A stretch of 64,000 bases of DNA from Halapricum desulfuricans. GTDB taxonomy: Archaea > Halobacteriota > Halobacteria > Halobacteriales > Haloarculaceae. The DNA lies in contig NZ_CP064791.1 of NCBI RefSeq assembly GCF_017094465.1, positions 1,550,001-1,614,000 of the forward strand, written 5' to 3'. A program made the position numbers and the translations under genes. This document shows, one piece after another, positions 8,980 to 18,175 of this stretch. Below the pieces are notes generated by a model, which did no database searches, was not told where the DNA came from, and worked only from the letters and a program-made list of their open reading frames with translations. Position 1 is the first letter of the stretch, and each line of letters begins with the position of its first letter.

Positions 8980-9415
8980 CGAGCGTGGCGTCTCGATGGC
9001 GCTCGGGTACGTGCTCGGGCTGTCAATCGCGTTTCTGCTCGTTGCCGGGTTGTTCGTCGCCGGCGGGAACTTCGTCCAGGAACAGCGCGAGACCAGCGTC
9101 CGAACGGAGATGGCAGTCATCAGCGAGCAGATCGCGTCCGATATGGAGTCCGCGGATCGGCTGGCCCAATCGACCGACAACGGAACTATCGTCGTCGAAC
9201 GATCGCTTCCGTCCCGGGTCAGTGGGTCCGGCTACACCGTCAGCGTCGAGGGTGGCGCCGACCCCCGGCTGGTGTTGCGCACGCGCGATCCGGACGTCGA
9301 GATCACAGCACACTTCTCGAACGTAACTGCCGTCGAGTCGACGGAGACGACCGGCGGCCCCATACAGGTAGTCTATGAAAACGGCGCGCTCGTGCTCGAA
9401 CGGAGGGATCGATGA
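8972..9415 (+). CDS. membrane-anchored surface protein, fourth gene of envelope operon
   Basis: 147 residues starting MRDERGVSMALGYVLGLSIAFLLVAGLFVAGG: basic residues, then one hydrophobic segment, like TadE-type or pseudopilin proteins. An in-frame ATG 6 codons earlier is less likely. The start lies 8 bp inside the previous gene and its stop overlaps the next start (ATGA type). I recall DUF7266. The cell-surface role is inferred from topology and context. Confidence 0.82.
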   Translation: MRDERGVSMALGYVLGLSIAFLLVAGLFVAGGNFVQEQRETSVRTEMAVISEQIASDMESADRLAQSTDNGTIVVERSLPSRVSGSGYTVSVEGGADPRLVLRTRDPDVEITAHFSNVTAVESTETTGGPIQVVYENGALVLERRDR

Positions 9416-10170
9416 TGAACGAACGCGCAGTGAGCGAGGTCATCGGGTTCGCGCTCGTGTTCGGACTCATCGTGTCGACGGTCGCGATCGTCTCGGTCGT
9501 CGGGTTCGACGAGTTGGAGGACACCCGTGATCAGGAGGAACTCAACAACGCGGAACGGGCGTTCGACGTGCTCGCCGACAACATGGCCGACATTCACGAC
9601 AGCGGTGCGCCCAGCCGTGCGACCGAGATGAACCTCCAGTCGGCCCGTCTCCAGGTCGGCCAGTCGGTCACGATCAACGTCACCGGCGTCAATCAGTCCG
9701 GCGCGTCGTTCCCGGTCACCTTCACCTCACAACCGATCGTCTACGCGAGCGGTGACGCCAGGCTGGTCTACTCCGGCGGGGCCGTGTTCCGGACCCAGGA
9801 CGGGAACGGCCTACTCCTCAACGAGCCTCCGTTCCTGATCGACTCCGGGCGCGTGGTGATTCCGGTTGTACAACTTCAACATGACGGGGAAGTGACGAGC
9901 ACGAGTGGCTCCACCGTCCGGATTCGCGCCGAGAACAGCCAGCGACAGCCGATTCACGGGTTCGCCGAGTCACCGACGAACTACGAGCGGATCGTCGTCA
10001 ACATCACGGCTCCGTCGCCGCGGAGCGGCCTCTGGATGGACTACTTGCAGTCACAGGACGGCGTGACAGACTGTGAGCAACCCCGGTCGGACAACGTCCG
10101 CTGTACGATCGACGACCCCCAGTCAGTGTTCGTGAGCCGAACGCTGATCTCCTACGCGTTCGAATCGTGA
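9412..10170 (+). CDS. pilin-like surface protein, fifth gene of envelope operon
   Basis: 252 residues beginning MMNERAVSEVIGFALVFGLIVSTVAIVSVVG, very close to the haloarchaeal pilin pattern RAVSxVIG with Glu. A GGAGG site (9402-9406) precedes the paired ATGs; either could be the start. The exported part is beta-rich with sequons. It relates in plan to the convergent 528-residue protein at 10201: both have SGGAVFRTQDG/QGGGVWRKQDS followed by a proline-containing P(P)EF or PPF stretch. I recall DUF7289. Confidence 0.85.
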   Translation: MMNERAVSEVIGFALVFGLIVSTVAIVSVVGFDELEDTRDQEELNNAERAFDVLADNMADIHDSGAPSRATEMNLQSARLQVGQSVTINVTGVNQSGASFPVTFTSQPIVYASGDARLVYSGGAVFRTQDGNGLLLNEPPFLIDSGRVVIPVVQLQHDGEVTSTSGSTVRIRAENSQRQPIHGFAESPTNYERIVVNITAPSPRSGLWMDYLQSQDGVTDCEQPRSDNVRCTIDDPQSVFVSRTLISYAFES

Positions 10171-10200
10171 TGTTCATACCGGTCTGGACCCAGCGAACGA

Positions 10201-11787
10201 TCAGTCGAGATCGACGTTGATCTTGTTCTCCGTGATGTGGAGGAACGTGACGTATCTCGATCCGGCACCTTCCTCGTACCGGAGCGTCCCGCGGGAGTTC
10301 GGTTCGACGATTGAATCACTGCTGCCCGGTCCGTCTTTGGCGACCAGGTCGACGCTGCTGTCCATCAGGCTGAGATAGTGATTCGTCACCGCCTCTAGGG
10401 TCTGTGTGTCGTTCTGGTCGTACGTCGTCCCGCTGCCACTCTCGTACGGAACCGTCTCGTGCTGGTCCCACACCGTCGAGGACTGGAAACTGAATCCGTC
10501 TTCGTTGTTGATCCGATCGTTGTACGCCCACTTGTTGCCCCGCGTGACGCCGGTCGAAGTACCGGAGTTCGGCTCGTCGATCTTCGGGTCCGGCTGGAAC
10601 GTACCGTCGCTTCCGATCCGGTCATAGACCATCGCGATATCGTCCGAGATGAAGTCGACGTGGAGCTTCAGGTCGCCGCCGTCACAAACCCACTCCATCC
10701 CGTCGGTCTCGTCCAGATCGAGACTGTCTGACTCCCAGGTCTCGTATTCTTTATCGCCGTCTCCATCGTAGTAGTAGACGCTGACGTGGACGTTTGCGTC
10801 CGGACTACAGCCTTTCGGGTTCACGTCGGACGTGACGTGAATCTCGAACTCCTCGGAGTTCTCCTCGGCGTAAAACGAGAAGTGCGGGTTTTGCTTGTCG
10901 ACATCGAGCGTGACATCGAAGTCCGTGATCGGGTGTTCGCCGCCGATCGCGCCGGCGTTGACGCTGTCACCGGCCGGCGGCATCTCGAACGATCCGGGCG
11001 CACCCTCCGTCGTCGCCAGGGTTAGTGTGACAGTGTTCGGCCCGACTCGTGTCGTGTTGCCAGTCGTCCGCTCTTTGAAATACGTTTCCCAGCCGTCGGC
11101 GTACTCGCTTTGGACCGTGACGTTGACTGTTCCTGCCCGAACCGGGTTGGTGTAGTTGCGGTAGCCACTGGTCGGCGTTTCGTCGTACGGTGCGCCGGTG
11201 CCGTTTTCCGTGGCGGTCGTCGCATTCGGATAGACGAGTTGCGCCTGCTGGCGCGGTGTCACCGTCAAGGACACGCTCCCGCTCGCGGCTCCGTCACCAG
11301 TCACCTGGATCGCGGGCAGCGTCAGCGTCGCCCCGCGGTAGTGAAACTCCGGCGGCGAGATCATCTGCGCTCGCCCGCTGTCCTGTTTCCGCCAGACACC
11401 ACCGCCCTGATATGCGATCGTCCCGCGGTCGCTCTCGTAGACGACGCTCCCCAGCGTCTCGTTGAAGATCACCTCCGTCTCACCGCTTCCCGAGTAGTTG
11501 GCGTGGGTGATCCACATCCGGCCGGCGTTGTCCCGGACGGTGATGTCGCCGCTGTCGTGTCCGAGCGAGACGCTCTGTGCGTTGGAATCGCCGAGCGCGA
11601 CCATCGCGGCACGGGAGTCGAACAGCGTCATCGAGTTCTCCGCGCGCTGGAACTCGTTGCTCGCCTTCGTGTCAGCGATCCCGCTCCCCCCGATCGCGAC
11701 TGTCAGCGCCGCCCCCGCGAGGACGAGCGCAACGATGAGCACGAACCCCAGTGTCTCCGACTGAGCGCGGGACGTGTCTCTCGCCAT
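10201..11787 (-). CDS. large pilin-like surface protein (DUF7289-like)
   Basis: 528 residues starting MARDTSRAQSETLGFVLIVALVLAGAALTVA, a class III prepilin-like leader (R-AQSETLGF, with Glu after the cleavage site). The exported part has more than ten NxS/T sequons and an Asp/Glu-rich middle section (about 280-370). It shares the N-terminal half layout with the 9412 protein but carries a long extra C-terminal domain. It converges on the five-gene operon with a 30-bp gap. Probably a cell-surface filament or adhesion component; no machinery genes (PilB/PilC) are in the window. Confidence 0.85.
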   Translation of the reverse strand: MARDTSRAQSETLGFVLIVALVLAGAALTVAIGGSGIADTKASNEFQRAENSMTLFDSRAAMVALGDSNAQSVSLGHDSGDITVRDNAGRMWITHANYSGSGETEVIFNETLGSVVYESDRGTIAYQGGGVWRKQDSGRAQMISPPEFHYRGATLTLPAIQVTGDGAASGSVSLTVTPRQQAQLVYPNATTATENGTGAPYDETPTSGYRNYTNPVRAGTVNVTVQSEYADGWETYFKERTTGNTTRVGPNTVTLTLATTEGAPGSFEMPPAGDSVNAGAIGGEHPITDFDVTLDVDKQNPHFSFYAEENSEEFEIHVTSDVNPKGCSPDANVHVSVYYYDGDGDKEYETWESDSLDLDETDGMEWVCDGGDLKLHVDFISDDIAMVYDRIGSDGTFQPDPKIDEPNSGTSTGVTRGNKWAYNDRINNEDGFSFQSSTVWDQHETVPYESGSGTTYDQNDTQTLEAVTNHYLSLMDSSVDLVAKDGPGSSDSIVEPNSRGTLRYEEGAGSRYVTFLHITENKINVDLD

Positions 11788-11819
11788 TGTACGACACCAC
11801 GGCCTGAAACAGGAAAGGT

Positions 11820-13781
11820 CTACTGGCCGTTCCGGTGTTGCTGGACGAACGTCACGTCGGTTCGACGCTGCTCGATCTCGGTGTCGAGATGGTCGGCGAA
11901 GGCCTCGGGATCGACGTCGTTGCGCTCTTGCTCTTTGCGGTCACGCACGGAGATCGTTCCGTCCGCTTCCTCGTCGGATCCGATGATGAGCATGTAAGGG
12001 ACGCGGTCCTCGTGGGCCTCGCGGATCTTGCGCTTGACCGTCCAGGATCGGTCCTCGATCGTCACGCGGTAGTCGTCGAGATAGCGGTTTTTGATCTGCT
12101 TGGCGTAGGGGATCTGGTCGTCGCTGATGGGGAGGATCCGGATCTGTTCGGGGGCGAGCCACGGCGGGAACTTCCCGTTGTAGTGTTCGGTCAACACCAT
12201 GAAGAAGCGCTCGTAGCTGCCGTACAGCGCCCGGTGGATCATCACCGGGCGGTGTTCCTCGTTGTCCTCGCCGGTGTAACTCAGGTCGAAGCGCTCGGGC
12301 ATGTTGAAATCGAGCTGGACGGTCGGCCCGTCCCAGCTGCGGCCCAGCGCGTCCTCGAAGGCGAAGTCGATCTTCGGCCCGTAGAAGGCGCCGTCGCCGT
12401 CCTCGATCTCGTACTCGATGTCCTGGGCTTCGAGCACGGCCTCCAGTTGCGACTCGGCGCGCTCCCAGATCTCGTCGCCGCCGACTGATTTGTCGGGACG
12501 GGTGGCGAACTGGACGGTATAATCCAGATCGAACGTATCCAGCGTGTCAAGGATGATGTCCATGATCGACTGGACCTCGTCTTCGATCTGGTCCGGGCGG
12601 ACGAACAGGTGGCCGTCGTCGATCGTGAACGCCCACACTCGGGAGAGCCCCGACAGTTCGCCGCGCTGTTCCTTCCGGTAGACTTTCCCGTCCTCGAAGT
12701 ACCGCACCGGCAGATCCCGATAGGACCACTGCTGCTGATCGAAGATGGTCGCGTGACCCGGACAGTTCATCGGCTTGAGGCCGTATTCCTCGTCGTTGAC
12801 GTCCAGCAGGAACATGTCCTCGCGGTAGTTGTCGTAGTGGCCCGACTGCTTCCACAGCTCGGTGCGGAAGACGTGCGGGGTCTCGACTTCCCGGTAACCG
12901 GCCTCGCGGTTGAGGTTCCCCGCGTACTCCGAGAGTTCGTTCAGGACGGTCTTGCCGTTAGGGTGATACAGCGGCAGTCCGGGACCGGTCGTCTCGTCGA
13001 TCGAAAAGAGGTTGAGTTCCTGGCCGATCTTGCGGTGATCGCGCTCCTCGGCCTTTCGGCGCTGTTCGAGGAACTCCTCCAGTTCGTCCTCCTCGGCGAA
13101 GGCCGTCCCGTAGACACGGGTGAGCATCTCGTTTTCCTCCTCGCCGCGCCAATACGCCGAGGAGATCTGCAGGAGTTTGCTCGCGCCGATCTGACCCGTC
13201 GACTCGACGTGTGGCCCCTTGCAGAGGTCCTGCCAGTCGTCCTGGACGTAGAAGGAGATCGGGTCCTCGCCGGCGGCCTCGGTTTCGAGGATGTCCTGTT
13301 TGTACTCGTTGTCGTCGTAGATCTCCTCGGCCTCCTCGCGGTCACGAAGAATGCGCTCGATGTCGTAGTCGGCCTCGATGATCGACTCCATCTCGGCTTC
13401 GATCTCTTCGAAATCGTCCTCGTCGATGTCGACGTTCGCGATGTCATAATAGAAGCCGTCGTCCGTCCAGGGGCCGATCGCGAGTTCGGCTTCGGGATAG
13501 ATCCGCTGGAGCGCCTGGGCGAAGACGTGGGCCGCCGAGTGGCGAACGAGATGGACGTAATCGTCGCTGCCGGGCGTGACGATCTCTATCTCGGTGTCGT
13601 CGGTGATCTCGTACTCCGGGGGAACCAGGTCGCCGTCGACCCGGCCGGCCCGGCAGTCCTCGCCGAGCCCCGGGCCGATCTCGTAGGCGACGTCCTCGAC
13701 GGTGACCGGTTCGTCGAAAGAGAGTTCTGAGCCGTCTGGCAGTACGACCGATACGGATCGCTCTTGTTCTGATTTAGCCAT
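11820..13781 (-). CDS. thrS: threonyl-tRNA synthetase
   Basis: 653 residues with the bacterial/eukaryotic layout. The TGS domain is about 9-70, followed by the N2 editing domain with H81SAAH85 and then the class II catalytic core. The Zn-site region is [12 protein letters not shown], motif 2 is [12 protein letters not shown] and motif 3 includes [12 protein letters not shown]. An anticodon-binding domain ends the protein. Many archaea instead have a DTD-like editing domain, so this gene points to a bacterial-type ThrRS. It charges tRNA-Thr such as the one at 16966. Confidence 0.97.
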   Translation of the reverse strand: MAKSEQERSVSVVLPDGSELSFDEPVTVEDVAYEIGPGLGEDCRAGRVDGDLVPPEYEITDDTEIEIVTPGSDDYVHLVRHSAAHVFAQALQRIYPEAELAIGPWTDDGFYYDIANVDIDEDDFEEIEAEMESIIEADYDIERILRDREEAEEIYDDNEYKQDILETEAAGEDPISFYVQDDWQDLCKGPHVESTGQIGASKLLQISSAYWRGEEENEMLTRVYGTAFAEEDELEEFLEQRRKAEERDHRKIGQELNLFSIDETTGPGLPLYHPNGKTVLNELSEYAGNLNREAGYREVETPHVFRTELWKQSGHYDNYREDMFLLDVNDEEYGLKPMNCPGHATIFDQQQWSYRDLPVRYFEDGKVYRKEQRGELSGLSRVWAFTIDDGHLFVRPDQIEDEVQSIMDIILDTLDTFDLDYTVQFATRPDKSVGGDEIWERAESQLEAVLEAQDIEYEIEDGDGAFYGPKIDFAFEDALGRSWDGPTVQLDFNMPERFDLSYTGEDNEEHRPVMIHRALYGSYERFFMVLTEHYNGKFPPWLAPEQIRILPISDDQIPYAKQIKNRYLDDYRVTIEDRSWTVKRKIREAHEDRVPYMLIIGSDEEADGTISVRDRKEQERNDVDPEAFADHLDTEIEQRRTDVTFVQQHRNGQ

Positions 13782-13826
13782 GGTGAATCACACCGCCCCC
13801 GAGGGCGGAAAATCGCGGACCTGGCG

Positions 13827-13867
13827 GTCGGTGATCATTCGGACCGCGGTGTAAATCGATCACCGAC
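13827..13867. promoter_or_regulatory. inverted repeat upstream of thrS
   Basis: Perfect 10-bp arms GTCGGTGATC (13827-13836) and GATCACCGAC (13858-13867) with a 21-bp spacer lie 46-86 bp before the thrS ATG. This could be an operator or a leader hairpin controlling synthetase expression. Confidence 0.45.
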
Positions 13868-14007
13868 GTGCATCGTACGCGAATCGACGGTGTTGGGACG
13901 AATAAAGCTTTTGAGAGACGCGCTCACACGATCTGTGGGGTGTCACACCAATACACATCCACGACGGCAAGACCTATATCCGTCATCTGTTTACGTGGTG
14001 GCACTCG

Positions 14008-14997
14008 ATGGTACTCGGATTCGTCGGCGCGTTCGAGTGGGCTCACCAGTGGTGGGGTCCGCTCTCGTGGCTGGTCCTGCTCGTGTTCCTCGTCGGGACG
14101 CTCGCCGAGGCGTACGACCGGCGACTCGCCCGGTACGTCCTCGCGAGCGGCTGGGGCGTGCTAGCGCTGTTCTGGGTCTCGGCGATCTATCAGTTCGTCT
14201 TCGACCAGAAGTCGATCACCGAGGGGATCGCCGTCGTCGCTGCGATCCCGCTCTCGCTGTACGTCGGCTATCTGCTCGCCAGCGGTCGGGACCGTCTGAT
14301 CGTCGTCTCGCGAGCTGTCGCCGTCGCGTGGCTGATCTATCTCCCGTTCTCGGCGCTTCCCTTTCTCCGGAACCCGCTGATCTCGATCGTCACCGACCAG
14401 ACCGCGGCTGTACTGTCCCTTCTCGGCGCCGACTTCGAGGTGATCGCGGGCAACAACTTCCCGGCGGACCTCGGTCCCGCCGAGCCGGTCGAACCGTATC
14501 ACAAGACGTTCTTCTTCCACGTTCCCGGCGTGCGAGCCATCTCGTATACGATTATGATGGCCTGTACCGGGGTCGGCAGCATGGCCATCTTCGGCGGCCT
14601 AATCGGCGCCGTCCGCGCCCCGCTGGCGCGGAAACTGAGAGCACTCGCGGTCGCGGTCGGCATCATCTGGGTGCTCAACATCGCTCGGAACGTCTTTATC
14701 GCCTACTCGTTCGGGTATCAGCGCCTGCAGGTCTTCCCCGAGTTCGTGATGTCGACGTTCGGCGTCAACCGGGTCGAAGTGTCCTACATCGTCGCCGATC
14801 GCATCCTCGCGCAGTTCCTCTCGGTCATCGCGCTGGTGGCCATCACGTATATTGTCATCAAACTCCTTCCCGAGGTGCTCGTAGTCGTCGAGGAGGCGCT
14901 GTACGTCCTCACGGGGTCGGAGTACGACCTCCGGAGCGCGCTCGATGTGGAGACTCGGGACGATCGAGACCCGGCTCACCACGAAGAGACGGCGTAA
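14008..14997 (+). CDS. artA: archaeosortase A
   Basis: 329 residues with about eight membrane helices. ArtA cuts PGF-CTERM proteins (such as the S-layer glycoprotein) and links them to archaeal lipid. Cys186 (MACTGVGS), Arg227 (LNIARNVF) and Arg265 (VADRIL) match the catalytic Cys-Arg-Arg set, with Cys-Arg spacing 41 as in Haloferax ArtA. A hydrophilic loop (about 145-170) precedes the active site. It is monocistronic between thrS and dph5. Substrates are not encoded in this window. Confidence 0.94.
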   Translation: MVLGFVGAFEWAHQWWGPLSWLVLLVFLVGTLAEAYDRRLARYVLASGWGVLALFWVSAIYQFVFDQKSITEGIAVVAAIPLSLYVGYLLASGRDRLIVVSRAVAVAWLIYLPFSALPFLRNPLISIVTDQTAAVLSLLGADFEVIAGNNFPADLGPAEPVEPYHKTFFFHVPGVRAISYTIMMACTGVGSMAIFGGLIGAVRAPLARKLRALAVAVGIIWVLNIARNVFIAYSFGYQRLQVFPEFVMSTFGVNRVEVSYIVADRILAQFLSVIALVAITYIVIKLLPEVLVVVEEALYVLTGSEYDLRSALDVETRDDRDPAHHEETA

Positions 14998-15008
14998 AAA
15001 CGTCGCAA

Positions 15009-15791
15009 TTACGCGAGATCCGCGACCTCGGCCGGCAGATCGGCCAGTTCGACCAGCGCGTCCCGCTCGATGTGGTGTAACGCTCCGGGAACGACGAGCA
15101 TATGCAACGGCTCGCCGAACGTCTCCTCGGCCAATGCGTCGAGCCGGTCGCCCCGGACGACCGGGTCGGGGCTGCCCGCTCGTGCGACCACGACAGCCGG
15201 TACCGTCTCCTCCCAGTCGGTCGCGAGCATGGCGGCGGCCTCGTCGCCGGTCATGTAGTCCTCGCGGTCCGAGTCGACCTTGATATCCAGAAAGACCAGC
15301 GTGTGCAGCCCGCGATCGCGGTTGGCTTCGATCGTCTCGATGACGCTGCCGGGGACGCCGTCGCCGCCGTGTGCGGACTCGAAGGGAAGTGTCGTCGCCT
15401 TCCCGAAGCGGTAGTTTTGCAGGCCGGTCAGCGAGCTCGCCGCCGCGGCTGCGGTCGTCCCGTGGACGATCCGGGTCTCGATGCCGCGTTCGTGAGCGCG
15501 CAGGCGCAGATCCACGTGGGTCGTCGATATCATGGTGTCGCCGGCAGTACAGAAGGCCGCGTCCCCCGACTCGGCGGCGTCAAGGATCGGTTCGGGGTCC
15601 TGTTCGACCCCCTCGCGCGCCCGGAGGTCGATATCGATATCGTGTGCGGCCTCGATGTCGTCGAAATCCGCGCCGACGAGCCTGCTGGTGTATCTCTCGG
15701 CGAAGACCTGATCGGCCTGCTCGAGGGCGTCCCGGCCCTGGAGGGTGATCGAGCGCTCGTCGTACAGTCCCAGTCCGACGAAGGTGAGCAT
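15009..15791 (-). CDS. dph5: diphthine synthase
   Basis: 260 residues of the SAM-dependent tetrapyrrole-methylase fold. It methylates the modified histidine of elongation factor 2 in diphthamide synthesis. Visible motifs are MLTFVGLGLYDERSITLQG at the start, CTAGDTMISTTH (about 90) and VHGTTAAAAASSLTGLQNYRFGK (about 110-130), all typical of Dph5. I start at MLTFVGLG (15791) although the frame is open 11 codons further. It is divergent from trm5 with a 71-bp gap. Confidence 0.95.
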   Translation of the reverse strand: MLTFVGLGLYDERSITLQGRDALEQADQVFAERYTSRLVGADFDDIEAAHDIDIDLRAREGVEQDPEPILDAAESGDAAFCTAGDTMISTTHVDLRLRAHERGIETRIVHGTTAAAAASSLTGLQNYRFGKATTLPFESAHGGDGVPGSVIETIEANRDRGLHTLVFLDIKVDSDREDYMTGDEAAAMLATDWEETVPAVVVARAGSPDPVVRGDRLDALAEETFGEPLHMLVVPGALHHIERDALVELADLPAEVADLA

Positions 15792-15862
15792 ACGTCCACT
15801 GGGCGTTCCTGGTGAATAAGCCAACCGACACGCTTACCGCCGACGCTCGGCGAGTGACCGAT

Positions 15863-16846
15863 ATGGAACGCCCGTGCGTCCGTGTCGCCCGCGAGGACGG
15901 CGAGGCGACGCGACAGCGTCTCGCCGAGGCCGAGTTGCTGGATCACGACTACGACATCGTCCACGCGGACGGCGAACTGTACCTGCCGGTCGTCGATCCC
16001 GACGGCGTCCCCGCGGACCTGCCGGTCGCGACTCGCGATGTCCCGCCCAGAGAGAGCCAGACGCTGCCCGTCGACATCCTCGGGTTCGAGCCGACCTACG
16101 AACGCCTCGGGGAGATCGTCATCATCGACGAGGACGACGCCGAGCGCACGAGCGCGATCGCCGACGCGATTATGGATTCCTCGATTCCCGCCGAGACGGT
16201 CCTCAACCGTGCCTCGAAAGTGAAAGGCGAACAACGCGTTCGCGAGTGGGACGTGCTGGCCGGGGACGGTACCGAGACCGTCCATCGGGAGTACGGCAGC
16301 GAGTTCCTGGTCGACGTCGCCGACGTGTACTTCTCGCCACGGTTGGCGACTGAACGCCATCGCGTCGTCGAACAGGTCGAGTCGGGCGAGCACTTCTTCG
16401 ACATGTTCGCCGGCGTCGGGCCGTTCGTGATCCCCGCTGCCAGGCGCGGTGCGACGGCGGTCGGCGTCGACATCAACGAAACTGCTATCGGGTATCTCCG
16501 GGCGAACGCCGAGCGCAACGACGTGGCCGAGCGCGTGACTGCGATCGCCGGCGACGTCCGGGAGGTGGCTGCGGAGTATCCGAGTTGGGCCGACCGACTG
16601 GTGATGAACTTGCCCCACAGCGCCGATGAGTTCCTGGAGACCGCGGTCGAACTGGCCGGCGAGGAGTGCGTACTCCACTATTACGACATCCAGCACGAGG
16701 ACGACCCCCACGGACCGGGCGAGGCGGCGATCCGCGAGGCTGCCGAGCCGGCCGGGTACGATGTCGATGTCGAGACTCGCCATACCGTCCGATCGTACGC
16801 GCCCCACGAATTGAACGTCTGTCTCGACGTGCGACTGATTCGCTAA
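15863..16846 (+). CDS. trm5: tRNA (guanine-N1)-methyltransferase, Trm5 family
   Basis: 327 residues. It makes m1G37 (or a wyosine precursor) next to the anticodon to prevent frameshifting. An N-terminal D1-like domain is followed by a Rossmann methyltransferase with FDMFAGVGPFVIPAARRGA (SAM loop), GVDINETAI and the catalytic NLPHSADEF. I start at MERPCVRVARE (15863); the 17 codons before it are probably leader. Trm5b versus Trm5a/Taw22 type cannot be decided by eye. tRNA-Thr lies 120 bp downstream. Confidence 0.93.
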   Translation: MERPCVRVAREDGEATRQRLAEAELLDHDYDIVHADGELYLPVVDPDGVPADLPVATRDVPPRESQTLPVDILGFEPTYERLGEIVIIDEDDAERTSAIADAIMDSSIPAETVLNRASKVKGEQRVREWDVLAGDGTETVHREYGSEFLVDVADVYFSPRLATERHRVVEQVESGEHFFDMFAGVGPFVIPAARRGATAVGVDINETAIGYLRANAERNDVAERVTAIAGDVREVAAEYPSWADRLVMNLPHSADEFLETAVELAGEECVLHYYDIQHEDDPHGPGEAAIREAAEPAGYDVDVETRHTVRSYAPHELNVCLDVRLIR

Positions 16847-16907
16847 TGGCGTCCGATTCGCAACCCTTATTGTGGTATTCGCTCCAACGAGTAAGTGCAC
16901 AACGCAG

Positions 16908-16973
16908 TGCCGGTGTCCTGCTGAACGTAGTGAAGCAGGGCTCGCCAGACAAACGAAGTGAGTCTGCCGGTGT
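16908..16973 (+). repeat. two conserved-loop hairpins inserted at the tRNA-Thr 5' end, with 9-bp duplication
   Basis: TGCCGGTGT occurs at 16908-16916 and again at 16965-16973, where it forms the tRNA 5' end. Between them lie hairpin CCTGCT-loop-AGCAGG (16917-16939, loop GAACGTAGTGA) and hairpin CAGAC-loop-GTCTG (16946-16966, loop AAACGAAGTGA). A TTATTG box at 16867-16872 fits the first copy better than the real tRNA start. Confidence 0.7.
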
Positions 16974-17039
16974 AGCTCAGACTGGGAGAGCGATTCCTTC
17001 GTAAGGAATAGGCCGAGGGTTCAAATCCCTCCACCGGCT
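16966..17039 (+). tRNA. tRNA-Thr (anticodon CGT)
   Basis: Acceptor GCCGGTG/CACCGGC, D arm AGCTCAGACTGGGAGAGC, anticodon stem ATTCC/GGAAT with loop TTCGTAA (anticodon CGT) and T arm GAGGGTTCAAATCCCTC. Discriminator T, no encoded CCA. A T-run follows at 17041-17045. Confidence 0.95.
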
Positions 17040-17294
17040 CTTTTTGCGACGAGCGAACTCGCGAGTCGTGACCGTCTCTGCGTGAGATTAGAAACTACGG
17101 AGCGGGGATAGCGACCAAAGGTCAGGTAAATCACAGCCCACTCCACCGGCCCTGTCACCGGAAACCGAGACCGAAATACCACCGTCTAGCGTGTATCAGA
17201 CTATTCTTCGGCAGACATTGCCGGGTCTTGTCCGGCCGGAAATGCTGTGATTATAAATAATTCTAGCCAGATGTGAAGCACGAGAGCGCTCTGT

Positions 17295-17987
17295 ATGAAC
17301 GTGCCGATTGGTTCCCACGACGTCCGGTACATCGCCCCTCCCCTCATCGTGTCGGCCATCGCGAGTATGGCGTCAAAGGTCACCCCGTATCCGCTCCAGA
17401 CGACAGCGATCTACGGGTTCGAGGGCGACCTTGTCGCGCTGTTTCAGACCGTCACACATCCGGTGATAACGCAGTTTTTCACGTTCGTTTACATCGGCCT
17501 GTATCCACTGTTGCTGGGGTTGACCTATCTCGCCCTCAAACGCGAGCGGGGGAGTCGACACATCGATTACGCGTTTACGTATACTGCCGTCGTCGTGGCG
17601 GCGACGCCGTTCTTCTATTTCAGCCCCGTCGGTGTCACTGGGTACGTCGTCGACGGCGTCCAGCCGTTACTGTACGAGGGCAGCGGGATCATCGGTGCGT
17701 CGGTGACGAAGATCGACACCTTGCAGAAGGCCATGCCGAGCCTCCATCTCGCGCTGGCCGTCACGGCCTCGCTCTATGCGCCCAAACAGAGGGGATACAA
17801 ACTCCTCAGTTGGGGCGTGACTGCCCTCGTCGCCGTATCGACGCTGTATCTGGGTATCCACTGGGTGAGTGATCTGGTCGTCGGCGGCGCGATCGCGTAC
17901 GGGTGTTACGTCGTGCTGCCGGTCGTTCAGTCGTATCTCGCCGACATCCTGGAACCGGCCTCCGCCGAAGGCGTCTACGGCGACTGA
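17295..17987 (+). CDS. PAP2-superfamily membrane phosphatase
   Basis: 230 residues with about five or six membrane helices. The phosphatase motifs are KAMPSLH (145-151, His151) and GIHWVSD (187-193, His189, Asp193), preceded by a Lys-containing first motif near 138-145. It is likely to hydrolyse a lipid-linked phosphate at the membrane, e.g. in polyprenyl-phosphate recycling or inositol-phospholipid metabolism; the substrate is not determined. Confidence 0.85.
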   Translation: MNVPIGSHDVRYIAPPLIVSAIASMASKVTPYPLQTTAIYGFEGDLVALFQTVTHPVITQFFTFVYIGLYPLLLGLTYLALKRERGSRHIDYAFTYTAVVVAATPFFYFSPVGVTGYVVDGVQPLLYEGSGIIGASVTKIDTLQKAMPSLHLALAVTASLYAPKQRGYKLLSWGVTALVAVSTLYLGIHWVSDLVVGGAIAYGCYVVLPVVQSYLADILEPASAEGVYGD

Positions 17988-18175
17988 CACCCCACCCCTC
18001 TCAGTCTCGTGTAGAGACGGGTTGCGTCGTGGTCGTTTCACACGCCTTCCGAACCACCGAATCGGATGGATGGCCTTTGCCATCCCGATACCGGAGTGGT
18101 GTCCAACCGGCACTGGATACGACGGTCGGTCGACACCCGGCAGTATAAGGAGCCGGCGGGATCTGCTAGGAATAG

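Noticed and set aside
17041-17160. Third-end copy downstream of tRNA-Thr (CTCCACCGGCC near 17140)
   Set aside because: Some likeness to the tRNA 3' end at a similar distance, but too short and degenerate to separate from chance.
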